Source: Nymphaea colorata (lineage: Eukaryota > Streptophyta > Magnoliopsida > Nymphaeales > Nymphaeaceae). Taken from it: a stretch of DNA of 64,000 nucleotides. The stretch spans positions 12,274,505-12,338,504 of the forward strand of contig NC_045140.1 in NCBI RefSeq assembly GCF_008831285.2, in the 5' to 3' direction. Shown here piece after piece: positions 36,841 through 48,300 of the stretch (the first letter of the stretch is position 1; each line of letters begins with the position of its first letter). The position numbers and the translations under genes are program-made. The notes below the pieces were generated by a model. That model was given only the letters and a program-made list of their open reading frames with translations. It was not told the DNA's origin and ran no database searches.

Positions 36841-38410
36841 TTGTGTGTGTGTGTGTATAAAAGACCAGTTTTCAACCCTAAAAAAGAAAAGTATCAAACA
36901 CCATATAGGCTGCTACGTATCATTGAAGTAATCAGCTAGTGCCGGCACTAAACATACTTGGTGAGGAGCACCCCCTATATATTTAGGGGTACTTGACATA
37001 TAAATATATAAAAATTTGGAGTTCAACAATATGTAAATCAGAGATTTGGTTTTATGCCTATACGGCAGCATGTGCCTCCGCCCGTCTGCGCAGCATCATA
37101 TTGGCGTGCTCACATATACAGCATATTGGCCGACATGTATCATCACTTAGCAACCCGTACCACTCTTTTTTTCTATTTTATCAATTCAAAAATAATTTTA
37201 GAATATTCTGAATTGATTTAAGAAAATTAAGAAATAGTCTTACATGGCCAATATGCGCCCTGATGGAGAATAGTATTAATAGTATGGAGAAAACAGTGGG
37301 TGGTTGCAAGCCAAAATTTGTCAAGAAGTCATTCTGAAGGCACATTATGCATTATGTGCTATATGTGCTAACGGGTGCGGGAGTAAAAGCTTTCCCTTTC
37401 ATATTGACATGCAACAGAAGCGAGCCTGAACATGCAACAGAGGGGGGCCGAAAGTCGGCTCCCTTCTCTTGCTTGTCGATAAAGATTATGGATGTACAAT
37501 GATTTGAGAGCTAACTCAGGTTTGAACTTGCTTGTATAGGCTTGATTCGAACTTGACTCATTCAATAAAAGAGTCATGTCTGAGCTCGAGTTTACACAAG
37601 CACAACTAGTTTAAACTCGACTCAGCTCGTGTGTTCCCCATTTGTGAATATTTAGAGATATGTCAGTAGTTTTTGATGAATTTAATTCTTTTTTCATACT
37701 TTTCATTTGCATCAAACAAAAAAAATGTGTAAACTGATATGAGCTTAAACAAGTTGAGCTTGAACTCGGACTGGGTATACCGAGTTGAGCTCGAGGTCAG
37801 CTCATAAAGCTGAGCTCGAGTCAAGAGTCGATCCGGACATTATCAAAAGTGTACATTATTAGGAATACAAAAAAAGTACCATCCTTTGTTAAAGTAAAAT
37901 ACAAAAAGTAGGTCCGAGTTTCCTTCATCACAAAACAGAGATGCATAGAATTGCCCAATAATCAAGCATGAACTAAGAGAAAAACCAAGAAAAATATGCT
38001 TAATTTGGATGGCCACTTTTAAAAACAAAATTTACGGAAGTCATTCTTCTCCTTTCCAGTGTTTGCCATCAGGTGTCAAATACTTCACCACTAAAGGTGA
38101 AGATCAACTAAAAGCCAAAGAAGAACTTGTTGAGAATCTTAAGATCTTAGAAGGTGCACTGCAAGGTAAGAAATTCTTCGCAGGGGAAACAGCAGGAATG
38201 GTCGACATAGTCGCCGGCTGGCTGCCGTTCTGGATCCGAAGAATGGAAGGGCTCTTTGGTGACAAAGTGGTTGAAGAAGACAATCTCCCACACCTCAATG
38301 CTTGGTTCCAGGACTACCTCAGCCTTCCTTTTGTTAGAGAGAAGCTGCCTCCTCCTGAAAAAGTGTGTGCGCATCTAAGGGGCTTGCTTGCATCACTGGA
38401 ACCTAATTAG
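35096..38410 (+). CDS. tau-class glutathione S-transferase (two exons)
   Basis: Joins 35096-35407 and 38060-38410, phase 0, giving 220 residues, the usual GSTU length with the single intron at the family position (after residue 104). It is a cytosolic dimeric enzyme that conjugates glutathione to electrophiles. The thioredoxin-like N-domain (about 1-80) carries [15 protein letters not shown] with the catalytic Ser13. It also has QVPVL with the cis-Pro55, and [12 protein letters not shown] with Glu66-Ser67 for the glutathione gamma-glutamyl group. The helical C-domain begins in exon 2 ([16 protein letters not shown]), includes [16 protein letters not shown], the hydrophobic-core N-capping region, and ends LLASLEPN. 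The donor is AAG|GTACAC and the acceptor TTTCCAG|TGTTTG. Most relatives have Ser-Pro-Phe at the active site; here it is Ser-Ala-Tyr. Reading through the donor gives a truncated 146-residue product, probably not used. Confidence 0.93.
36757..36857. repeat. compound (CT)n(TA)n(GT)n microsatellite
   Basis: CT run, then TA run, then TATG/GT run, inside the GST intron. Confidence 0.95.
37490..37855. mobile_element. MITE-like element with GAGCTCGA-rich ends
   Basis: The left part (GGATGTACAATGATTTGAGA then repeated GAACTTG / GAGCTCGAG / CTCGACTCAGCTCG) mirrors the right part. On the minus strand the right part starts AATGTACACTTTTGATAATG and carries the same GAGCTCGAGTC-type motifs. The middle is AT-rich and non-coding. 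Termini share ATGTACA. Target-site copies are not clear. Confidence 0.5.
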
Positions 38411-38505
38411 TGGTCATCTTTCCTCGTCACTTGCTAGTTGTTTGTTCTGTATTCAATATGGTATCGTTCCTGTTTTATGTCAAGTCCTGTATGAGTAAAG
38501 AAGAG

Positions 38506-38511
38506 AATAAA
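38506..38511 (+). terminator. polyadenylation signal of the GST gene
   Basis: AATAAA lies 96 bp after the stop codon, preceded by T-rich sequence, fitting a plant near-upstream element. Confidence 0.5.
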
Positions 38512-38756
38512 AGGGATGGTGTCTATTCAACAATATATGTAGTCAAAACATAACTTCCATTTTAGGTTGCAATTGGGTCAGATCTAGTATGATGGTTTTG
38601 ACATTTCTTGTGAAATTTTGAAAATTTTCTTTTTAAACTCTTGATTTTCTTCTTCATTTCTTACATACAATTAATCTGTCCAGGGAAACCTGACAACATG
38701 TACTAATTCTAGTTGGATGGCGAAAAGAGAGTGTGCTAGGATGTCAACCTTAAATG

Positions 38757-39001
38757 GCATTTTGGAGACAAAACATTGTTTTTTATTTAAAATGTGCTTG
38801 AGCAGCGGTCCAAATTGGGTTTTCGGAAAACTCAGTTTTCACGAAATGATATTTTCAAAAGAGGGTGCCCTTCAAGTTCTCCTTCAAAAGGGTCGTTTCG
38901 GATGCATCACCCAAACATACAAACCAGGTTTTGAAAATGGATTCAAAATCAAGTTTTAATAAAACCTAATTTTTTAAAGCAATGTTTTGTCATCTGAATG
39001 C
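38757..39001. mobile_element. 245-bp MITE-like element
   Basis: The left end GCATTTTGGAGACAAAACAT and the right end read on the minus strand, GCATTCAGATGACAAAACAT, match in 15 of 20 positions, and similarity extends into A/T-rich sequence. No open frame. Direct repeats just outside (TAAATG / TATGG) are not convincing, so the superfamily is unassigned. Confidence 0.5.
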
Positions 39002-39199
39002 TATGGAAGAAAGTTTTCCCTTGACTGTGCCATCAAACATAAGTTATGAGTTCTACCATATCCACACAGATCTTTTGAAAGAATAAATTTTGTGCATCCG
39101 ATCATCTTCACTTATTAATTATATTATGGGACAGCTTTTCAATTTTTATGTTTTCCAAGTCGATCCTTCTGTTTTCTTTAACTTGATTAATCCTATCCT

Positions 39200-40430
39200 T
39201 GAAGTAAGAACCGCTAAGCAGCCGTAACCTGCACATCTAACTAAAAAGCTCAATATGCTTTGTGAGTCAGTGATTGACAGAATTTGCAGCGAGATAACTA
39301 GCAGTGATGTTATCACAAAAAATGCGAGGAGAGTAGCATGGGATGCACAATTCCTTAAGAAAATGGAGAAGAGATAAAATTTCAGTGGTAGCACTAGCAA
39401 GAGCCTGATATTCAGCTTCTTCACTTGACCGAGCAACTATTGGTTGCTTTTTAGCTGACCAAGAAATAAGTGATTGACCAAGAAAAATCACATACCCACC
39501 AGTTGACCAACTCTCTATCATCGGGGTTGCAGGCCCAGTTAGCGTCAGTGAAGGCAGTAAGTGAAAATGTCGACGTAGGGCACAAAAATAATCCATAGTC
39601 AGTGGTGGATCAAATATATCTCAATATGCACTTTACTGCAGACCAATGAATGTTAGTCAAAGAGTGCATAAACTGGCAAACTTTGTTGACAGCATAGGCA
39701 ACTTCTGGTCTCGTCATTGTCAAGTACTGCAAGGCTCCTACAATCTGTAAATATGCAGTTGGATTGGGTAATGGTGTACCACTTTTTTTGGAAAGTCTAA
39801 CATCAATGGCTAATGGTGTGGCTATGGATTTAGCATCATTCATGCCATCACGTTGAAGAAGGCTAAGCAAATATTGGTGTTGACTTAGATGAAGCCCATC
39901 AGACGAGTAGTGTACCTCCATATCAAAGAAATAGTGCAAAAGCCCAAGATCTATAAGGGAAAACTCATAGTTGAGGTAAGTAATGACCTCTACAAGTTCA
40001 GTGAGCTTCCGGTATAATAATGTCATCGACATAAATAAGAATAAAAGTCACATTCTTGCCCTGAAATTTCATAAATAATTATGCGTCAATCTTGGCCAAA
40101 GTGAACCCAACCGGAGAGGAAAGTTGTCGAGGCAATGGTACCTTGTCCGTGGAGCTTGTTTAGATCCATACAAAGCCTTGGCTAGCTTGCAGACATAGTG
40201 TGGAAATTTTTCATAAACAAAACCTTGTGGCTGTAGCATATAAACATCCTCAGGTAGTATGCCATTGAAGAACACATTGTGAACGTCAAGCTGACATATA
40301 GACCAATGGCAAGAAATAGCAATGGTGAGAATAGCACAGACAATGGTGGCCTTAACAACCATATCGAAAGTTTCAAATAATCAATTCCTTCTTCTTAGGT
40401 AAAACCACTAGCAATCAGACAAGCTTTGCA
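39200..40430 (-). pseudogene. copia reverse transcriptase and RNase H relic
   Basis: Fingers and palm: SICQLDVHNVFFNGILPEDV and VCKLAKALYGSKQAPR (40069-40362). The catalytic FILIYVDDIII is at about 40060-40020. Then LGLLHYFFDMEV, LLQRDGMNDAKSIATPLAID and VGALQYLTMTRPEVAYAVN follow (39610-39960). RNase H: GYVIFLGQSLISWSAKKQPI, VARSSEEAEYQALASATTEI and IFCDNITASYLAANSV (39267-39560). Frames are broken by stops near 40010, 39605 and 39265. Confidence 0.85.
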
Positions 40431-41187
40431 CCTTTCAATGGATCCATCAAATTTTCTCTTGATCTTAAAGACTCGTTTATTGCTAATGAGATTGTATGTT
40501 GGTGAAGGGGGAACTAGTTTTCATGTACTGTTGCATATTAGAGCTGAAGATTCTTCTTCCATCACTTTGCGACAGTGATCATCTTTGTAAACCATTTTGA
40601 AATTGGTAGAATCAACATCAACAACATGGGATGGAACTTCGGGGTTTTAAAAAGCGTGTTTGGGAACTAGTGAACATATATGATGGGTCCGGCTATGGGT
40701 TTGTGGTGATAATGGAGGTGGTTCAGGTAGGTTTTGGGCAAGTGTAGGTTTAACGTGATGTGTGATAGGCTTGAGGGAGGTGTTGGGCATGGTCATAGGA
40801 GCAGATATACTAGCTTGGGTTAGTGGTTTGGCATTCAGATCTGTGTCAATGTGAATGGTATCACTAGGAAGCGGATCAGCTTCTATAAGGTGTATTATCA
40901 TTATGAGTAAACATGTGTACATGTATAGAGATGATAGGGTTGGATGTAGAAGATGGTTGGGTGGCGGAAGGTTGTGATGGTCGTGGCAGATGAAATGGAA
41001 ATTCGTGCTTTCTGAACTGCACATGACGACTTATGTATACCCATCTAGAGTCAAGATCATAGCAAATGTAGCCTCTATGCTATCCACTGTAGCGCAAGAA
41101 TAAGCATTTCTTACTGTGAAACTGAATTTTGTGAGTATTATATGGTCGCAAATATGGATAGCACATACACTAAAAAACCTTAAGAAA

Positions 41188-41907
41188 CTAATAATGTGGT
41201 TGCTTGCCAAAAGTCAAAGCATATGATGATTGCATTTTTATGACAGCATCCTGTTTAGCCAATAAACAACAGTTAGAAATGCATAATCCCAAAATTTGGA
41301 GACAATTGAGGATGAACAAGTAAGGTGAGGCAGTTTCAACTATATGTCGATGGCATCGTTCTACTTTGTCGGCTTGTTCATGAGTGTGTGGATAAATCAC
41401 CCTATGCTCGATGCCTTGTTCTTTAAGATATGCAGCTAGAGACCTATACTCTCCACCGCAATCGCTTTGCACTGCTTTGATGTGCCATCCTAATTTATTT
41501 TCAATCATTCTTTGAAAATATTTAAACGCAGGCAACACTTCAGACTTATATTTCAAAATATAAATCCATGTAAAACATGAATAACCATCAACGATAGCAA
41601 CACAACAAAAGTGTACATGCAACGATGGGATAGGGGCTGGTCCCCAAACGTCAGAGAAAATTAAATCTAGAGGCCATTTAACAGAATGAGTGTCCTTGTG
41701 AAAGGGTAGAGGATGGGGTTTCCCCATTTGACTGGCCTCACAAAGTTTATTATTCTTCTCCCTGTGGGAAGGCAGGGCCCATTTATTGATAATATACTGC
41801 ACTGTCTTAAACCATGGATGCCCCATTCGCTCATGCCATGTCTGAACGGTAGCTTGTTCTCCAATGAAGGCAGACTGTCTTTCTTCAATCCATTGAGCTG
41901 TAGCCAA
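41188..41907 (-). pseudogene. copia integrase region
   Basis: Open for 239 codons. It contains WHERMGHPWF (the HHCC domain) and LCEASQMGK, where the second metal-binding Cys is Ser, followed by DLIFSDVWGPAP (first catalytic Asp). Next is IKAVQSDCGGEYRSLAAYL (second Asp) and QADKVERCHRHIVE (catalytic Glu). The C-terminal part LTFGKQPHY ends where the frame breaks. Parent polyprotein continuity is lost on both sides. Confidence 0.8.
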
Positions 41908-42809
41908 TACAGGCCATGTTCGCTAGTTCCTTTGAGAAGAACCCTGCTGGTTTGAATGTCCTTTACATAGAAAATGTTAGGATAAGCTCAAAAAACACAT
42001 TATTATCCTTTGAATTTTTTTGCACAGCTAATAGGTTTCGAGTGATAGAAGGAAAACTTAGAAGAATTTGAAAAAAATGTGGAATGTCCAGTACCTTTAA
42101 TGCTCACGCCTGCTCAATTGCCCATTTTTACTTGCCCATTGCTTCTATAGGGATCGTGTATAGTTAAATTATTCATATGTGAGGTAACATGATACGTAGC
42201 ACACTTTATGGATAACTTTTCAAAAGATGCGTAAAGTGATCTGCCCATGAAAGATAATTATCTGTGCCTAACTTGACAGATAAGAGATATTGGAGATTTG
42301 TGGGAGCAGGAAAAGTAGGAAACTGCACACCTGTTTCGGTATTTGCTGCTGAAACTCCATTGGTATTGTCTCCACCGATTGAAGCCACAAGAAAAAATTT
42401 GCTACAAAGAGGAGGAGGTTTTCTGCTACAAGTGAAGCACAAGCTTTGATACCATAAACAAAAAAACAGAGGAAGACTACTCTAGGATTTACGTGGTTCG
42501 ACAAACGTCTAAGTCCACCAGTGTCTTCTCTCAATCTATATATCGCACAGTGAGAGTTTCCGTTGATATTTATTTTTAAGTTTTACAAGCCTCACCGCAT
42601 CCCACCATAGTAGGGATTTTAGCATAACTTTTTTTACTTTGTATATCTTCATATGGATATCTTTTTTGGGTCAAAGAAATTGACATTTTTTTTGTTAAAA
42701 TCAGTTGTATATCTAATAGTGGCAGCGTGACAGGGCATTAAGCTCTTTCATGCATGAGTCTATACCACACACATTTGAAATCCATGTCCTTAAGATTAAA
42801 CTATGTTTG

Positions 42810-45660
42810 CAGAAGAACTCAAAGTAGTCATGATGAAGATGTAGATGATGGTGAAGATAATATGGATGAGTTGATTAGAGAAACATTTGGATTACATCCA
42901 GAGATGTGCCTAATGAAGATATAGATGATGACATGAAAGATCAATCTGCAGATAATGACATAGAAGATCAATGTATACATGACAATGAACATCCAAATTT
43001 GCTAAATAATTTTAAATATGAACTATATCCTAGATGTGAAAAATTCTCAAAGTTGTCTTTCATTATTCGGCTGTTTCACATAAAGTGTCTACATGGATGA
43101 AGTATCATTTGATATCTTGTTGGAGTTATTGTAAGAAGTGTTTCGGGTGGGTTTGCAAATACCAAAATTGTTTTATAAAACAAAGAAAATTGTTAGAGCA
43201 TTAAGTTTGATATGTGAGAAGATAGATGCATGCCTTCAAATTTGTATATTGTTTTGGCAAGAATCCGTTGATAAAGATCAATGTAATGTTTGTGGTGCTT
43301 CTAGATGGAGAGAATATGCAGAACAATAAAATTAAAGCTGAACTAAACAAATTCTAGCCAAAATTGTGCATCACTTTCCATTAATACTAATTCTTTAGAG
43401 ACTGTATCTTTCTTCAAAAACTGCTTCAGAAATGAGATGGCATGATGAAGGACGAATCAAAGAAAGTTTATTAAGACATGTTGCTTATTTTTTAGTGTAG
43501 ATATCTTTTGACGAATTGCATCCGTTTTTTGCATTATATAATTGCAATGTTAGACTTGGTTTGGCAAGTGATGGTTTTCAACCTTTCTCGTACTTTGGGT
43601 GCATTATACAATATCTGGCCGGTTATCATTATTATATATAATCTACCACCATATATGTGTATAAAGTAGTCATTCATGAATTTGTCTTTGTTAGTTTCAG
43701 GGGCAAATTCTTTTGGAGAAAATATTGATGTTTATTTGCAACCACTAATTGATGAATTAAATTTGTTGTGAAATTTTGGTATACAATTTCGTGATGCAAG
43801 TAAAAAACAGTATTTTAAAATGCATGCAGCTTTATGATAGGACAATTTGTTACATCACAACCTAGATATAATGCATATTGAAAAAAAATGTTTGTGACAA
43901 CATAGTTGGTACATTGTTGATGAATAATAGGTGTTGACTCCATATACAATTGTGTAATAGAACTGGTAAGATATCATTGCCAGCATTATGTTCCACTATG
44001 AACCAAACAGAGAAAAACATATTCTACAAAGTATTGAAAAATTGGAAAGTTCCAGATGGTCATGCTTCAAATATTTCATGGCACATGCATTTAGGGAGAC
44101 ACAAAATCTTGAGATTGAAGAGCCATGACTGCCGTATATTGATCCAACAATTCCTTCCAATGGCCTTACTGAGATCATCACCAAAAAGTAAGTGCAACAC
44201 TGATTATGTTTTGCAGTTTTTTCAATGAATTATGTACGAATGTTGAAAAAGAAAATGATTTGAAGCATTTAGAGGATCAAATATACTAACATTATGTCAT
44301 ATGGAAAAGGTATTTCCATTTACATTCCTTGATATCATGATTCACTTTCCTATTAACACAGTTCGTGAACAATATTAGGTGGGTTTGTATAATACTATTG
44401 GATGTATACCATTAAAATGTAAGTGTATGCATTATTTTATAACACTTCTAATATTATTAGTCTGTTTTGAACTTTTTCGACTAACTTTAAATGAAAACTT
44501 TTTATTTAAGGTTCTTGCTGAAGCTTATATCGTATGTGCACAATAAAAGCTACCTAGAAGAATCAATTGCATAAGGTTATTTGTCAAAGAAAGTTTGATA
44601 TTTTGTGTTAGGTATTTATGCACTATAGAAACATATTTAAGTATATTAAAAAGAAATTAAAAAGAAGTTGAGTCAACACAAAGTTCTACGTTATTGAGGA
44701 GAGGATGCTTTTTAGAAGCATATGCATTGTTTACTATGGACAACTTAATGATCCAACAAGTGCACACAATATATTATTCAATCTTATGTCAGTAGCACCT
44801 TATGTTCAGTAAGTTATTAAATTTTTTATTTTGAATTGATCATAAACATTTACTATAATCAGCAGTTGGTGTTTGATTAGGCAATATCTAGACTTATTGA
44901 GAAGACAATATTATCAAATATATCATTAGATTGAGCACTTGCATAAGGTCAAATTTTTAGAATGGTTTCAATATTATATAAGTTATATATTAGCAATTTC
45001 CTTTAATTTGTTTCTAATATGCATCATTTAAAAATGTCATATCATTTGTAACTTATTTGTTGTAGATTCATCACTTACATTAAAGAAGTTTTTACATAAC
45101 AAGTGGATGATGAGCATATGTGGCTATCACAGTATCCTCAAAAAGTAATAAAGAACTATAATGGTTTTGTGAGAAATATATTTCGATTTCATGCACTTGA
45201 AAGAGAAGGAAAGAGGAAAACTAAAAATAGCAGCATTATTGTGGTTGCACAAAATTTGAACTTCTCAAGTATTAAAGATAAAAATACAGTTATTGATGAG
45301 ATTACCTATTATGGAGCCATCACATATATATTTGAAGTGGAGTACCATGGAGATCAAAAGTTTGTTTTATTTAAATGTAAATAGTTTGATGTTTTGAGTT
45401 CACATGCTAAGGCATGAAAAAAGATGAGTGTGGTTTTGTGTTTGTGAATTCAAAATATACATGTATGGAAATTTAACCATTTGTGCTCGGTTCTCAAGTT
45501 GAATAAGTTTTCTATGTTGAAAATCCTGTTGACACAGATTGGCAAGTTATTAAAACGAGACATAAAAACTTATTTAATAGGCAAAAACAACAAATTATGT
45601 GAAATGAAGCGAATAACAATTTCTGTGATAGTGAATCTTATAACATTGAGATATCATAGC
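42810..45660 (+). pseudogene. CACTA transposase (TNP2-like), inactivated
   Basis: Broken frames follow the plant CACTA transposase in order. An acidic start (DDGEDNMDELIRETFGLHPE) leads to LYPRCEKFSKLSFIIRLFHI (about 43021-43080) and KIVRALSLICEKIDACLQIC then CNVCGASRWREYAEQ (43190-43329). MRWHDEGRIKESLLRH and RLGLASDGF...F follow, then NIDVYLQPLIDELNLL, and KNWKVPDGHASNISWHMHLG then LKSHDCRILIQQFLPMALLR (44035-44180). LKHLEDQIY and AEAYIV come next. The C-terminal DUF4216-like part reads IIVVAQNLNFSSIKDKNTVI, DEITYYGAITYIFEVEY and KFVLFKCK (45236-45384). Stops, shifts and probable introns separate the blocks. Confidence 0.85.
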
Positions 45661-46134
45661 TAACTGATTTCGTTTCTTGGGTTCGACTAGATGTGTTCGC
45701 CATGTTTGTTAACACAACTTTAGTAGTTGATTGAACCATTATCAAACAATTTTTTCATTGCAATCAAAGGTTAATTCTCCACAAAGTTGTTGTACTATTT
45801 TGTATACTCTTGTACTATATATTTCATTACTATTTTATATGCAATTATTGCTGAATTTTTTGGTTTATGCATTTTATTGCTGTTGTTTTGGTTCATATTT
45901 TTAATACTAAGAAGCACATATATTGTTATGCACTATGTTCATGCATTATCAAGGACCAATAAGTTAGATTTTAGTCTGTTAAATTGATTCTTGTCAATGA
46001 TTTTGCTTGGAAATTGCATCCTTAATATGCATAATATAATTACTGTCTAACTATTTATCACCATTTCTTTTATCTCTAATGTTTCATATTCATTTTATAT
46101 AATAATGTTTTTTTTACTATTAATTATGGATGCA

Positions 46135-46560
46135 GATGTCTGAAAATGAATTGTTTCATCGTACATCTCATAGTCAACAAGTCCAAACCGGCTAGGCCTC
46201 AAATACAAGATACTTTTAACTATAAATACTTACATCTTCAAGTGTCATTTTAATATTTTGTCCTTTCTTTGTGTACTTAGGTCAACTACCTCAGCAAAAA
46301 AAGACAGGTTGTGTTTCTCGTGCGTTAGATAATGCAATGTTGGTTTCAAAACAAAAATTCAAAGTGGAGGTCAACAAACATGGTCAACCAGTAGAAGAAA
46401 AGGTCCAAAAACTTAGTTCATTCATTTGTACATTGGCACAGAACCCTCAAATTATGCCACTTACCTGCCATACATGGAAAGCTTTACTTCAGATATGCAA
46501 GGATAATGTGTGGAAACGTGTTTTGGTAATTAGATGTTCTTATTTATTCTTAGTTTAAGT
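46135..46560 (+). pseudogene. CACTA second-protein relic (Transposase_24-like)
   Basis: QQKKTGCVSRALDNAMLVSK, KVEVNKHGQPVEEKVQKLSS and LAQNPQIMPLTCHTWKALLQ are placed as in the plant Ptta/En-Spm protein. That family has a GPT-type start, an EFNxxGQPxG block and an FLGxxxR block followed by W-x5-K. It lies downstream of the TNP2-like gene, as in known CACTA elements. The frame ends at a stop shortly after VWKRVL. Confidence 0.7.
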
Positions 46561-47159
46561 TTAATACAATGTATATTAACTATTGAACAATTTCGTATTG
46601 TAGAACAATATGAAAGCCCCAAAGTTAAGGAAAAGTGGGTAATGAAACAATATGCAACATTATGAATGTTATAAACATATAGTTTGAGGAAAATCTACAA
46701 AAAACACAAATCAGTAAAGAATTGTATCAAGAGCTTAGTTCGACGCATTGAAGCTACATGATCTAAGGTGATTGTCTTTAAATTGACTATAATAGATTTT
46801 AATTAGTTTACTTTTGTTGGAAGCTAGGCAAGTTGAATGACTTGGAAGGTTGACATGCTGAAATGATATGTGATCTGGAATCTAATGTCGAGAAAGTGAA
46901 TGAATTACAAGCCAAATCAAGATGTTGATGACAATGTTGAAAAAAAAAGAACTAAGCAGAAAATATTCAATGAAAAATGTTAGTTTTGTTATGTTTGTAA
47001 TTAATTGATATGTTTAGTTTTGTTAAGACTGACATAACTCTTCTCTTGTAGGCCTTTTTATAGGTTTGAAGATGACATAAAATGCCACATGGAACTCGGC
47101 TGAGAATTTTTCTTTTGTGAAAAATAGCTTGCTGTTAATTGATTTGAATTTACATGTTG

Positions 47160-48300
47160 CTGGTAAGTGTCACAGGGCAGGTCGTTGAGGACTAGAAGCA
47201 AAACACCCAATATGGTGGGTAGCTACGACATGGTGGGTGCGTCAATCAGATGGATGTTGGCTCAATTGAAGAAAATGAAGGGGATGGATGTAGAGTTTCT
47301 CTCACTCGGGGCAGGTCACTGAGGATAGCGATGATTTGGTGGTGGGAGAATGTTGCGGACCAACTATGTCTGACCCGGCCAAGTCAGTAGTATGGGATGC
47401 TGCTTGGTCAGCTTGGGTAGTATTCGGGAAGCAAGTGGGATCCAGTCAGACGCTAAGTCTAGCAGAAAGCAATGCACTTGGAATGTGCATTGCGGTAGTG
47501 CAAAAATAAGGCGTATAAGTGCATCATGGTCATCAGTCCCTTGAAACATGCAAGTCCATCATTCGGGAATTGGTAGGGTTCCCCATGCATAGTGTTTGGA
47601 TGCACACAGGGTTGCACATGGGTTACGCGCAACTCCTTTGGTGGATGCATATGCTGCGTCCACAACTGCGTGGAGTCACATGAGTCGAGCAAGTGAATGT
47701 TTGTCGTCGAGTAGGGCGATGGTCAACAGCCTTTCTTAATAACATATAGTCGGCAACTGGCTTCGACTGGGGACTTTCTTTCAAGGGAAGAAGTCTACCC
47801 CCATCCAGATTTTTGGGTTGGACAAAGCCATCAAACGCCGAAAATATTACCTCAAAAAAACTGTACGAGAAGGGAGATTTTAACGTGGAAAAAAGTCAGA
47901 CCTCCAGAGGTCCGACTTTTGTCCATGGATTTTTCTATGAGTCGTTATGGCTCTCGTCGCTTTGCTCCTTCTCACTACTCCTCTCCCTCTATCGAAGGCC
48001 TCTACCTGTGTCGAAGCCCTCTCCCCCTATCGGTGCTCCTCTCCCTCCGTCGAAGACCTTTCCTCTGTCGAAGCCCTCAGAATATTGCTACTTCCATCGG
48101 GGAATCTGTCTCCTTCTTGCTATCTTTTTTCTCTTCCTCCTTCGCACTGTGTGTGGTTGGAACAAGGAGTGTTTGTCCCATTCTGGTGAGTCTCTTTTCC
48201 ATCTTTGCTGCAATCCCTCTTTATTTCCATCTTTGCTGCAATCCCTCTTCACTTTTTCCTCTTTCTAGGATTAGGCTTTGGCTTTTCATCTGGCTCCTTC
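47160..48300 (+). other. non-CACTA sequence inside the CACTA element
   Basis: A long frame without a start (from about 47161) includes DSDDLVVGECCG-like wording and then a GC-richer stretch (47350-47710) that resembles the start of an LTR (TGTTGCGGACC at 47352). After it come a strong palindrome (47891-47920) and a C/T-rich part with a 151-codon open frame (47813-48268) whose product is Ser/Pro/Leu-rich and unrecognised. A 29-bp direct repeat CCATCTTTGCTGCAATCCCT lies at 48199-48250. I infer inserted or captured DNA but could not name it. Confidence 0.35.

Larger units (their letters stand above)
35408..38059 (+). other. GST intron (2652 bp) full of repeats
   Basis: Much longer than the ~100-bp introns common in this family. 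It holds a TA microsatellite (about 35632-35649), a GATCCAAATC-type tract (36120-36380), a (CT)n(TA)n(GT)n microsatellite (36757-36857) and a GAGCTCGA-rich MITE-like element (37490-37855). The growth appears due to insertions. No internal exon is seen. Confidence 0.8.
39150..42600 (-). mobile_element. Ty1/copia retrotransposon, internally deleted and decayed
   Basis: Reading leftwards from an LTR end (about 42600-42462, with GTCGAACCACGTAAATCC on the minus strand), the primer-binding-site string TGGTATCAAAGCTTG lies at about 42459-42445. Then come a short gag start (LGTDNYLSWADHFTHLL), a protease end with GAG-pre-integrase (WHERMGHPWF), the integrase core, reverse transcriptase and RNase H. 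Most of gag, the zinc knuckle and protease are missing between about 42206 and 42000. No 3' LTR was recognised near 39150. The order is that of plant copia, with integrase before reverse transcriptase. Confidence 0.88.
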
